Shown here piece after piece: positions 1 through 5,808 of a stretch of DNA of 10,609 nucleotides. The notes beneath the pieces were generated by a model. That model saw only the letters and a program-made list of their open reading frames with translations. It ran no database searches and was not told the origin of the DNA. How positions within the stretch are numbered: the first letter of the stretch is position 1; each line of letters starts with the position of its first letter. The stretch is from an uncultured Veillonella sp. (lineage in GTDB: Bacteria; Bacillota; Negativicutes; Veillonellales; Veillonellaceae), in NCBI GenBank assembly GCA_959608595.1, contig CAUHTB010000009.1, positions 1 to 10,609 on the forward strand. The letters are read 5' to 3'. A program made the position numbers and the translations under genes.

Positions 1-77
1 GTAATGCTACGGCATGTACACACCTTTGTAAGCTTGTCCAGAATCGCCTCTGGCACTTGATTTTCTTCAAAATCCAT
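1..77 (-). CDS. BFD-like [2Fe-2S]-binding protein, N-terminal fragment
   Basis: The first 25 codons of a minus-strand gene lie here; the rest is beyond the left edge. The peptide begins MDFEENQVPEAILDK and then has Val-Cys-Thr-Cys-Arg-Ser-Ile at residues 19-25. A CxC pair followed by a helix is how BFD-like (bacterioferritin-associated ferredoxin) [2Fe-2S] domains begin, where two more cysteines normally follow about 30 residues later; those cannot be seen. The start is supported by a GAGGAA ribosome site at about 83-88 (seen on the minus strand), six to seven bases before the ATG. It is separated from the next minus-strand gene by a strong terminator at 312-354, so it should have its own promoter in the AT-rich stretch 78-311. 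The family call rests on one short motif and could be wrong. Confidence 0.5.
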   Translation of the reverse strand, partial: MDFEENQVPEAILDKLTKVCTCRSI

Positions 78-116
78 ATATATTCCTCATCTATTCACTT
101 GAATATCTATATACTG

Positions 117-174
117 TATCAATTTAATATATCGATTTACATATCAATTTAGTGGATTAATTTACTATATCAAT
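117..174. repeat. Three spaced TATCAAT direct repeats upstream of the BFD-like gene
   Basis: TATCAATTT occurs at 117-125 and 142-150, and TATCAAT at 168-174, so the copies start 25 and 26 bases apart. They lie in the stretch that should hold the promoter of the minus-strand BFD-like gene; read on that strand they give TTGATA, a fair -35 box each time. Base composition here is extremely AT-rich, so chance is a real alternative. The rest of 78-311 has no convincing ORF. Confidence 0.35.
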
Positions 175-240
175 AGTATCTAACCATACACTGTAACATT
201 AATATATCGAAAATTTACGATTTCTATACACAGTATATCA

Positions 241-274
241 TATATTAAAAACTATATCGATAGTTTTTAATATA
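241..274. repeat. Perfect 15-bp AT-rich inverted repeat
   Basis: TATATTAAAAACTAT at 241-255 is exactly repeated in inverted form at 260-274, with a 4-base ATCG centre. It has no GC-rich stem and no following T-run, so it does not look like an intrinsic terminator. It lies between the terminator of the 367-993 gene and the BFD-like gene. It may be an operator or a cruciform-forming site. Confidence 0.6.
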
Positions 275-311
275 AATATAACCATAATTTTGTTCATACT
301 TATAACACAAA

Positions 312-354
312 AAAGCCTCTACCATAGATTTATCACCTATACGGTAGAGGCTTT
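312..354 (-). terminator. Intrinsic terminator after the site-2-protease-like gene
   Basis: AAAGCCTCTACC (312-323) pairs with GGTAGAGGCTTT (343-354) in a perfect 12-bp stem. Read on the minus strand the stem is followed by a run of six T. It lies 12 bases past the stop codon of the 367-993 gene. The loop contains a further ATAG/CTAT pairing. Confidence 0.92.
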
Positions 355-366
355 CACCAAATATAT

Positions 367-993
367 TTATAAAATCGTCCCAATGATTGCAAAGTAAATT
401 TTGAAAATTGTTTGTTGCAATGGACGGATTACCATAGAAATAATCGGTGTATTAATAAGGATGATAAAGAAAATCAAGTTAATCATCCCCAATTGGTAAT
501 ATTTAATTTGCCATTCTGCCGGTAGCCACGGCAAAATGATATTAAAACCAGGTAATGGTGGGAATGGAATTAAGCAGAAAATAGAAAGGCCGATGCTATA
601 TAAAATAATGTATTGCATAACCATCGGTAAACCCGGGGACTGCATAAGATTCAAATTACCCAAAAGTACGTATATGAAAGTAAATACGAACCCTGTAATC
701 AGGCCTGCTATAGGACCTGCAAAAGCAAGTAGGCTCATATCACGGCGTGGGTCTTTAAAGTAAGATGGATTAATAGCCATCCCTTTAGGCCAGCCAAATC
801 CAACTAGAATGATACAGATAGTACCTATTAAATCAAGGTGTGCCAAAGGAGATAATGTGAGGCGCCCCGCCATCCGAGGTGTTGGATCGCCAAACCAGGT
901 AGCTACTTTGGCCTCTGCATATCCAAAGACAGAAAAAACGATGATAATAGCAGGAATACTAGCTAATATCTGTATCGGATTTAAATCAAACAT
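367..993 (-). CDS. Site-2 protease (M50) family homologue lacking both zinc motifs
   Basis: A 208-residue, five- to six-helix membrane protein. It keeps the framework of short bacterial site-2 proteases (YwhC-type M50): a GDPT turn at 35-38, then GRLTLSPLAHLD at 43-54, GW.KGMAINP at 67-76, FAGPIAGL at 91-98, and a second motif IPFPPLPG at 142-149. In active relatives the first helix carries HEYAHA and the second motif reads PPLDG. Here those positions read FGYAEA (23-28) and PPLPG, so all three expected zinc ligands (two His, one Asp) and the catalytic Glu are gone. The frame is open throughout, with an AAAGGAG ribosome site at 998-1004 and its own terminator, so this is a maintained gene, not a decayed one. 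It lies 86 bases after the CMD gene and may be co-transcribed with it. A catalytically dead regulator or chaperone-like role is inference. Confidence 0.85.
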   Translation of the reverse strand: MFDLNPIQILASIPAIIIVFSVFGYAEAKVATWFGDPTPRMAGRLTLSPLAHLDLIGTICIILVGFGWPKGMAINPSYFKDPRRDMSLLAFAGPIAGLITGFVFTFIYVLLGNLNLMQSPGLPMVMQYIILYSIGLSIFCLIPFPPLPGFNIILPWLPAEWQIKYYQLGMINLIFFIILINTPIISMVIRPLQQTIFKIYFAIIGTIL

Positions 994-1015
994 AAAACTC
1001 CTTTATATGTTACCT

Positions 1016-1061
1016 AACATGTTTATGAACTATATATCATATATAGATTACATAACATGTT
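1016..1061. repeat. Nested palindrome between the CMD gene and the site-2-protease-like gene
   Basis: The palindromic 8-mer AACATGTT occurs at 1016-1023 and 1054-1061, set symmetrically around an inner inverted repeat CTATATA-TCA-TATATAG (1030-1046). The two halves are imperfectly complementary over most of their length. It lies in the leader of the 367-993 gene. It may be an operator pair or an RNA hairpin; there is no T-run to make it a terminator. Confidence 0.5.
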
Positions 1062-1079
1062 GATGTATTACATAAATTC

Positions 1080-1850
1080 TTATTGTTTAGCTTCCCATGC
1101 GGTGTAGCCGTCTTGAATGCAGCGAAGGGCATTCAATGTACGTGGATAGCCGATGTACGGCACGCATTGAGATGCGATGTTAATCAAATATTGTTTACTG
1201 TTGCCTACGTTCAAATTGCCTTCTACGTGAGCCTTTAATTGAGGTTCACATCCACCTTGAGCTGCCAAGAAACAGAAAGTAATCATTTCACGGTGAGCCA
1301 CACTCAAGCCTTTACGTGTGTAGTAGTCGCCGAACATATTAGCAAGCCACTTTTTGATGTGACGTGTATCTTCAGGGCCTTCTTCGTAAGAATGACGCAC
1401 AGATTCACCAAAGATTTCCACCTGTTTTTCTACGCCCTTTTCAAGACGAGATGCAGCAGTAATTGTACTGCGAGATGGATCCGTAACAGTTTCCCCACGA
1501 TAGTCAAAAATCTTATTTGTAACCTTAAAGAATGGGCGTACACGACCAATGCCAAGATATGGCACAGCTTGATAAATAAGCTCGATTACTTCATCGGGAA
1601 TCAAGCCAAAGTTAAGTGCTGCCGGTAGCATCAACGCATATTCATCAACAGCAGATGCCCCTACTAATGTAGCAAGGATGGCCAAGAAGCGATCCTTGGC
1701 AGGTACATTACGACCCTCTTCGGTGATAACTTCATCGAACGCAAAATTATCAAATAAAACTTCAAACTCAGGGTCAATATAACCTGCAGGGGCCGCAATA
1801 TCAGGGAACATGCGCTCCGTATAAGCTTGAGCAAATTCAGATTTAGACAT
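1080..1850 (-). CDS. Carboxymuconolactone decarboxylase (CMD) family protein, two CMD domains
   Basis: A soluble 256-residue protein with two copies of the CMD/AhpD-like helical domain. The first spans about residues 51-115 (FLAILATLVGASAVDEY..., then GLIPDEVIELIYQAVPYLGIGR) and the second about 186-250 (HREMITFCFLAAQGGCEPQ, LKAHVEGNLNVG, then the family signature VPYIGYPRTLNAL). CMD proteins include gamma-carboxymuconolactone decarboxylase and the alkyl-hydroperoxidase partner AhpD. The CxxC pair of AhpD is absent; only a lone Cys201 lies near that position, with His208 seven residues on. The start at 1850 is set by GGAGG at about 1856-1860; an ATG 18 codons earlier would read through the hairpin at 1872-1901 and has no better ribosome site. 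The reaction is unknown. The OhrR-like regulator nearby makes a redox or electrophile role plausible. Confidence 0.88.
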   Translation of the reverse strand: MSKSEFAQAYTERMFPDIAAPAGYIDPEFEVLFDNFAFDEVITEEGRNVPAKDRFLAILATLVGASAVDEYALMLPAALNFGLIPDEVIELIYQAVPYLGIGRVRPFFKVTNKIFDYRGETVTDPSRSTITAASRLEKGVEKQVEIFGESVRHSYEEGPEDTRHIKKWLANMFGDYYTRKGLSVAHREMITFCFLAAQGGCEPQLKAHVEGNLNVGNSKQYLINIASQCVPYIGYPRTLNALRCIQDGYTAWEAKQ

Positions 1851-1871
1851 AGGAAACCTCCATAAACAACA

Positions 1872-1901
1872 CTGGTGAAAGCCCAAAGGAGCTTTCACCA
1901 G
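1872..1901 (-). terminator. Hairpin terminator or attenuator just before the CMD gene
   Basis: CTGGTGAAAGC (1872-1882) pairs perfectly with GCTTTCACCAG (1891-1901) around an 8-base loop. On the minus strand it is followed by TGTTGTTTATGGAGG, so the T-tract is imperfect and runs straight into the ribosome site of the CMD gene. It most likely ends or partly ends transcripts of the secreted-protein gene and sets the level of CMD expression. Confidence 0.7.
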
Positions 1902-1938
1902 CAATAGTTATGTAATTATTACGGCTTGCGCCATCAAA

Positions 1939-2337
1939 TTATAAAGCTGGGAAAGAGAAGTCAGTACCGTATACTTCTTTCCAAGCAGCCCAGAACATAT
2001 TGTATTCATTAGAACCAGGAGTGATTTGGTACGCTTGACCATCTGGAGAGAAACGATATACAGTATGCAAGCTTGGATGAACAATATATTTGAATAATGT
2101 AGCTTCGCCATATTGATTGTTATGCATGTTCACTACATTGATGCCGAATACATAGTTACGGCTACTATCGATACCACTGAATTGGGATGCTTTATCAAAG
2201 AAGTATGTTTCAGAACCATTTGCACTGTTTGGAACCTCTGGATAGTTAGCTAAACCATTCCAGTTTGCTGCATTAGCAACACCACCAACTAATAATGTAC
2301 CGGCTAATACAAATGCACCTAATAAATTTTTATTCAT
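1939..2337 (-). CDS. Small secreted protein of unknown function
   Basis: A 132-residue protein with a clear Sec signal peptide: MNKN, a hydrophobic core at about residues 5-20 and a VANA-A cleavage site after Ala23. The mature part of about 109 residues has no cysteine, no lipobox and no membrane segment. It is rich in Asn, Tyr, Phe and Trp, and ends in a segment with NEYNMFWAAWKEVYG. I do not recognise the family. The start at 2337 is fixed by AAAGGAG six bases upstream; an ATG 11 codons further up would put the ribosome site inside the gene. It has its own promoter with an extended -10 box at 2418-2426 and a leader with two hairpins. Because a hairpin terminator follows it, it is probably transcribed on its own with some read-through into the CMD gene. 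Confidence 0.82.
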   Translation of the reverse strand: MNKNLLGAFVLAGTLLVGGVANAANWNGLANYPEVPNSANGSETYFFDKASQFSGIDSSRNYVFGINVVNMHNNQYGEATLFKYIVHPSLHTVYRFSPDGQAYQITPGSNEYNMFWAAWKEVYGTDFSFPAL

Positions 2338-2351
2338 AATGCTCTCCTTTT

Positions 2352-2395
2352 TGCCTTTACGGCATCTCACGACAGGTCATGCTCTCACATGACCT
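2352..2395 (-). promoter_or_regulatory. Leader hairpins of the secreted-protein gene
   Basis: AGGTCATG (2374-2381) pairs with CATGACCT (2388-2395), and TGCC (2352-2355) pairs with GGCA (2361-2364). Both lie between the predicted transcription start (about 2411) and the ribosome site, so the mRNA would begin with a stable stem-loop. This may protect the message from decay or be a control site. Confidence 0.5.
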
Positions 2396-2417
2396 CAGCA
2401 CAATACGTTATATGTAT

Positions 2418-2426
2418 AGTATATCA
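2418..2426 (-). promoter_or_regulatory. Extended -10 promoter of the secreted-protein gene
   Basis: On the minus strand the bases read TGATATACT, an extended -10 box (TG-N-TATACT). No good -35 box is present 16-18 bases upstream, which is usual for extended -10 promoters. The predicted start is near 2411, giving a leader of about 75 bases. Confidence 0.55.
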
Positions 2427-2498
2427 CATTTTATGAAAATATTAGATATATTAAATTACAGAATGTATGCATATGAGATCTTACTAGAGTACGCTACA

Positions 2499-3017
2499 TT
2501 AGCGCTTAAGCTTCTCTGCTGTTCTAGCATTAGCGTTATCGATTGCTTCTAACAATTTGTTAAGCAACATACGCATTTGACGTGTTTCTTCAACGTCAAA
2601 AATCGGGCCTGCAGCTTCAGACAAGCGACGTGGTATATGAACTGCTTCATCACGTAATGCTTTACCAGTATCAGTAAGGGTTACCATTACTACGCGTTCA
2701 TCTTGGCGGCTGCGTTTACGCTTTAAGAATGCTTTTGCTTCTAATTTCTTTAAAAGTGGTGTTAATGTACCAGAATCAAGGCGCAATACTTGGCCTAGTT
2801 CTTTAACGGACAAATCACCATATTGCCACAATGCCATCATTACGATGTATTGAGTATATGTCAAATTCAACGGATCTAAGTGACTGCGATATGCATTAAC
2901 AATTTCCTTCGCCACTACATAAAGTGGGAAGCTCAATTGGTTTTCTAATTTCATGTACTCTGCATCAGGTACGTCTTCTTTATGTTTGTAACCTTCGAGT
3001 ACGCCAATTTCTGCCAT
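2499..3017 (-). CDS. OhrR-like MarR-family regulator without the sensing cysteine
   Basis: A 172-residue winged-helix repressor. From Tyr21 on it follows the OhrR pattern: MKLENQLxFPLY at 22-33, the dimer helix with LNLTYTQY at 50-57, the recognition helix LDSGTLTPLLKKLE at 80-93, and the wing with the DER triad at 106-108. OhrR proteins repress organic-hydroperoxide defence genes and are released when the reactive Cys of the LENQLCF motif (Cys15 in Bacillus subtilis OhrR) is oxidised. Here that residue is Ser29 (codon AGC, one base from TGC), and the whole protein has no cysteine. The tyrosines equivalent to those around the OhrR cysteine (33, 43, 54) are kept. The N-terminus is about 14 residues longer than B. 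subtilis OhrR. The start is supported by GGAGG at 3024-3028. An OhrR-type palindrome covers its own -10 box, so self-repression is likely. Confidence 0.88.
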   Translation of the reverse strand: MAEIGVLEGYKHKEDVPDAEYMKLENQLSFPLYVVAKEIVNAYRSHLDPLNLTYTQYIVMMALWQYGDLSVKELGQVLRLDSGTLTPLLKKLEAKAFLKRKRSRQDERVVMVTLTDTGKALRDEAVHIPRRLSEAAGPIFDVEETRQMRMLLNKLLEAIDNANARTAEKLKR

Positions 3018-3045
3018 ATTCTACCTCCATATGCACACAATAATC

Positions 3046-3060
3046 TACAAATTAATTGTA
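3046..3060. promoter_or_regulatory. OhrR-type operator over the regulator's -10 box
   Basis: TACAAATTAATTGTA has 5-bp perfect outer arms (TACAA/TTGTA) around an AT centre, and closely resembles the known OhrR operator TACAATTAAATTGTA. The minus-strand -10 box TACAAT lies inside it, so binding here would shut off the regulator's own promoter. Confidence 0.7.
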
Positions 3061-3084
3061 CACAATTCTACAGCAAGCAGTCAA
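3055..3084 (-). promoter_or_regulatory. Promoter of the OhrR-like regulator gene
   Basis: On the minus strand, -35 TTGACT (3079-3084) and -10 TACAAT (3055-3060) are 18 bases apart. The predicted start is near 3048, giving a leader of about 30 bases with GGAGG before the ATG. Confidence 0.75.
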
Positions 3085-3234
3085 CGTAAAAAACCTACTT
3101 TGTTCAGATATTTTTAAATTTGTCAATTAATTAATATATTTTTTCTTTTTTATTAAAAAATGAGCGCTTCTATAGAATTTATGGGCAGAAATCCCACCAT
3201 GAAGCTGTGAACCTATTAATAAGATTTTTTTATA

Positions 3235-3291
3235 TTAGAATTCAATACCACATGCAGACATCGCTTCTTCAAGACGTTTAGCATATCCCTT
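3235..3291 (-). pseudogene. Possible C-terminal fragment of a lost gene
   Basis: On the minus strand, 18 codons read KGYAKRLEEAMSACGIEF and then a TAA stop. The peptide looks like the end of a real protein: an amphipathic helix followed by a short tail. There is no start codon; an in-frame TAG directly precedes it and the 12-bp repeats lie just upstream. I cannot name the parent gene. It may equally be chance. Confidence 0.25.
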
Positions 3292-3335
3292 CTAGAGTTC
3301 TTTCTAAAACTCATTCTAAATTTCTTTCTAGATCT
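3288..3335. repeat. Four 12-bp tandem repeats upstream of the nitroreductase gene
   Basis: Four contiguous units of exactly 12 bases share the core TTCTA at 3290, 3302, 3314 and 3326: CCTTCTAGAGTT, CTTTCTAAAACT, CATTCTAAATTT, CTTTCTAGATCT. The last unit covers the -35 region of the nitroreductase promoter. The units are diverged but the spacing is exact, which suggests selection on phase, as for stacked regulator sites. TTCTATAGAA, a similar palindrome, lies further upstream near 3166-3175. Confidence 0.7.
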
Positions 3336-3346
3336 ATGTCATATAG

Positions 3347-3352
3347 TATAAT
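3347..3352 (+). promoter_or_regulatory. -10 box of the nitroreductase promoter
   Basis: A consensus TATAAT. The -35 position (about 3324-3330) falls in the last 12-bp repeat and reads CTTTCT or TTTCTA, a poor match to TTGACA, so an activator bound at the repeats would make sense. The predicted start is near 3359. Confidence 0.65.
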
Positions 3353-3395
3353 AAAAGAAATTCTATATAAACCTGATTGATAATAGGAGGACTAT

Positions 3396-3986
3396 ATGAA
3401 GACCTTAGAATGTATCAAAACACGTCATAGTACGCGTAAATTTAAAGCTGATCAATTATCTCGAGAACTTATCGATCAAGTCCTCGATGCTGGCCGCCGT
3501 GCCCCATCGGGTGGTAATACACAATTGACACATTTTATGGTCATTACAAACCAGGATGTGCTCAAAGAGCTAGTAACACTCGTTCAAGAGGAATACGGCA
3601 AAATGCCGATTACAGAAAATACACTCCCTTACATGGTGAATATCATTAAAATGTCCGGTGAAGGTAAATTTGTATTTAACTATGGCGCACCGGTGCTCAT
3701 CGTACTAGCAAGCCAAGCGAGCTATGCAAACAACTTTGCCGATGTATCTTGTGCAATGCAAAACATGATGCTTGCTTGCAATGAACTCGATCTTGGCAGC
3801 TGCTGGGTAAACCAAATCCGTCACCTCCAAGACAACGAACGCATCCAAGCTAAAATGCGTGAACTAGGCCTTAAAGAAGGTGAAAAAGTATATGCTAGCC
3901 TTGCATTTGGCTATCCAGACTTACCAAACGGCCTTAACCGCCGTGAAATTGAGCCAAAAGGCTATCCTGTAACATATATTGATTAA
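3396..3986 (+). CDS. Nitroreductase family flavoprotein
   Basis: A soluble 196-residue FMN-dependent nitroreductase-fold protein, which would use NAD(P)H to reduce nitro compounds, quinones or similar electrophiles. The N-terminal RHSTRKF (10-16) is the usual flavin-phosphate-binding Arg-x-Ser-x-Arg motif, APSGGNTQ (36-43) is the second flavin-contacting loop, and SLAFGYPD (168-175) is the typical C-terminal motif ahead of the end of the domain. Length is normal for the small dimeric members. The start is set by a perfect AGGAGG (3385-3390) five bases before the ATG. It stands alone on the plus strand, divergent from the OhrR-like regulator about 380 bases away, with its own promoter and terminator. 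The regulator might also control it, but no second copy of its operator is visible at this promoter. The substrate cannot be told from sequence. Confidence 0.9.
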   Translation: MKTLECIKTRHSTRKFKADQLSRELIDQVLDAGRRAPSGGNTQLTHFMVITNQDVLKELVTLVQEEYGKMPITENTLPYMVNIIKMSGEGKFVFNYGAPVLIVLASQASYANNFADVSCAMQNMMLACNELDLGSCWVNQIRHLQDNERIQAKMRELGLKEGEKVYASLAFGYPDLPNGLNRREIEPKGYPVTYID

Positions 3987-4126
3987 TTGAGACTATAAAA
4001 TCAATTTTATCTTAGTATGCGTGCTATAGTATGTAATATACTATGAATACGGTAGCATCTTATCGACTAATAAAATCAATATATTTACGTACAGTATATA
4101 AATATATTTACAATTAATATACAACA
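3987..4126. other. AT-rich intergenic stretch with small palindromes
   Basis: No gene is seen. It holds ATAAAAT-CA-ATTTTAT (3995-4010) just past the nitroreductase stop and ATAGTAT-GTAAT-ATACTAT (4026-4044), the latter nested in a TGCTA/TAGCA pairing (4022-4057). Neither has a T-run. Confidence 0.4.
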
Positions 4127-4130
4127 CAAA

Positions 4131-4183
4131 AGCGCTATCTATCCTACAACTCTAATTGAGTATCTATCGGAATAGATAGCGCT
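4131..4183. terminator. Intrinsic terminator after the nitroreductase gene
   Basis: AGCGCTATCTAT (4131-4142) pairs with ATAGATAGCGCT (4172-4183), extended inward by CC/GG and a nested ACTC/GAGT mini-stem (4149-4161). On the plus strand it is followed by ATTTTATT, and on the left by an A-rich run, so it could work both ways. It lies about 145 bases after the nitroreductase stop. Confidence 0.75.
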
Positions 4184-4334
4184 ATTTTATTAACACCATT
4201 CATGTATTTTGGTGCTAGTTCTCTCTAATAAATAGTAGATATTTTAATGACCTATAATCTATGCGCTAAGCCCATAATGGTACACTAAAATAACTATTTA
4301 TCATAATTAAAAATAAAATATAGTCGACTTTTGG

Positions 4335-4350
4335 TCATACATGGTATGAT
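4335..4350 (+). promoter_or_regulatory. glpT extended -10 promoter with an overlapping palindrome
   Basis: TGGTATGAT (4342-4350) is an extended -10 box; no good -35 is present. The perfect palindrome TCATAC-ATG-GTATGA (4335-4349) covers it, as a repressor operator would. The predicted start is near 4357. A second TATAAT at 4253-4258 has no -35 and is less likely. Confidence 0.5.
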
Positions 4351-4380
4351 TACAATGGCATTTTGTAGAAAGGATGTGTG

Positions 4381-5712
4381 ATGATGTCGATTTTCTCTCC
4401 AGCTCCTCATATTGAACGATTACCAGAGGGGCAAATCGATTCCACCTACAAACGTCTTCGCAAAGAAGTCTTTGCAGGTACTTTTATTGGTTATGCTACA
4501 TTCTATTTGATCCGCCAAAACTTTAGTTTGGCTGTTCCGTACATGATTGCTGAGTACGGCTACACTAAAGCGGATCTTGGTATTGTCATGACCCTCTTAT
4601 CCGTAGCGTACGGCGTAAGTAAATTTGTCATGGGTAATGCGTCTGACCGCTCTAACCCAAAATACTTCTCCACAGTAGGTCTATTGCTCAGTGCTTTAGT
4701 TATGTTATTATTCGGCACCTTACCTGGTGTTTTAAGCAGTATTCCTATCATGTGCGTGCTCGCCTTCTTAAATGGTTGGTTCCAAGGCATGGGCTATCCT
4801 CCATATGCGAAAAATATGGTAACTTGGTTCTCCCGTTCTGAACGCGGTGCTTGGTGGTCCTGGTGGAACGTATCCCACAATCTTGGTGGCGGTATCATCG
4901 CACCTCTTGCTACGTTAGGTATCTATCTATTTGGTACATGGCATAGTATTTTCTTCTTCCCTGCTCTTATTTCTATCGTGTTAGCTGTAGTTACATTCTT
5001 CTTGTTGAAAGATACACCTCAATCTTGTGGCTTGCCACCTATTGAAGAATACAAACACGAAACAGTAGCAACTGAAGTAAAAGATGAAAACAAAACTACT
5101 TTCAAAGAAATCTTCTACAAATATATTTTGCATAACAAATACTTATGGTATCTTGCAATTGCAAATATCTTTGTATACTTCATCCGTTACGGCGTAGTAA
5201 GCTGGGCGCCTACTTATTTGACTGCTGTGAAAGGCTTTACAAAAGAAGGTTCCCGTTGGGCTTACTTCTTATACGAATGGGCTGGTATTCCAGGCATGCT
5301 CGTAAGTGGCTATTTGAGTGACCGCGTATTCCGCGGCCGTCGTGCTCCAGCTACCATCTGCTTCATGCTATTCGTTATCTTAGCAATCCTTGTTTACTGG
5401 TTCAACCCAGCAGGCAATATCCTTATCGATAACTTAGCACTTATCGCTATTGGCTTCCTCATCTACGGTCCAGTTATGATGATCGGCCTTCAAGCAGCAG
5501 ACATGGTACCACGTGTAGCAACAGGTGGTGCTACTGGTCTTACAGGCCTTCTTGGTTACCTCATCGGTTCCGCTGGTGCTGGTGCCTTCATGGGTCTCAT
5601 GGTTGACCTTTATGGTTGGGATGGCGGCTTCGTAGCCCTCGTTGGTGCATGTATCCTCGCTATCGTATTCCTACTTCTCACACTTGGTGACAAATCCCAA
5701 GCAAAAGAATAA
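4381..5712 (+). CDS. glpT: Glycerol-3-phosphate transporter, GlpT (MFS organophosphate:phosphate antiporter)
   Basis: A 443-residue inner-membrane protein of 12 helices that exchanges external glycerol-3-phosphate for internal phosphate. It is recognisably GlpT over its whole length: DTPQSCGLPPIEEYK (211-225), WAYFLYEWAGIPG, VYWFNPAGN and GFLIYGPVMMIGL are near identical to Escherichia coli GlpT as I know it. The substrate residues are present: Arg45 in YLIRQN, Lys81 in AYGVSKF, His166 in WNVSHN and Arg269 in FIRYG, equal to R45, K80, H165 and R269 of the E. coli protein. The MFS loop 2-3 motif GNASDRSNPK is at 85-94. The 5' end reads GTG ATG ATG; the first ATG is preferred because GAAAGGA ends six bases before it. 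It is a single-gene unit. No glpK, glpD or glpQ is in the window, so the imported substrate may feed phospholipid synthesis or a distant glycerol pathway. Confidence 0.93.
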   Translation: MMSIFSPAPHIERLPEGQIDSTYKRLRKEVFAGTFIGYATFYLIRQNFSLAVPYMIAEYGYTKADLGIVMTLLSVAYGVSKFVMGNASDRSNPKYFSTVGLLLSALVMLLFGTLPGVLSSIPIMCVLAFLNGWFQGMGYPPYAKNMVTWFSRSERGAWWSWWNVSHNLGGGIIAPLATLGIYLFGTWHSIFFFPALISIVLAVVTFFLLKDTPQSCGLPPIEEYKHETVATEVKDENKTTFKEIFYKYILHNKYLWYLAIANIFVYFIRYGVVSWAPTYLTAVKGFTKEGSRWAYFLYEWAGIPGMLVSGYLSDRVFRGRRAPATICFMLFVILAILVYWFNPAGNILIDNLALIAIGFLIYGPVMMIGLQAADMVPRVATGGATGLTGLLGYLIGSAGAGAFMGLMVDLYGWDGGFVALVGACILAIVFLLLTLGDKSQAKE

Positions 5713-5739
5713 TCTACAACTAATAGTTGTAAGAACATA

Positions 5740-5776
5740 AAAATCCCCTAGTAACACATCATTACTAGGGGATTTT
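5740..5776. terminator. Two-way terminator between glpT and the ATPase-like gene
   Basis: A perfect 15-bp stem: AAAATCCCCTAGTAA (5740-5754) and its inverted copy (5762-5776), with a 7-base loop. A-runs on one side and T-runs on the other suit both converging transcripts. A small ACAACT/AGTTGT hairpin (5716-5730) precedes it. Confidence 0.93.
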
Positions 5777-5808
5777 ATTATGTCTTAAAATATATACTGT
5801 ACTAAATT

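Noticed and set aside
1239..1628. A 129-codon plus-strand open frame inside the CMD gene
   Set aside because: It is antisense to a well-matched CMD family protein and has no ribosome site.
3222..3320. A short basic minus-strand frame (MSFRKNSRRDML...) across the 12-bp repeats
   Set aside because: It has no ribosome site, its sequence is driven by the repeats, and it overlaps another frame that looks more protein-like.
3288..3335. CRISPR-like array
   Set aside because: The 12-bp units are contiguous, with no spacers, and are far too short for CRISPR repeats.
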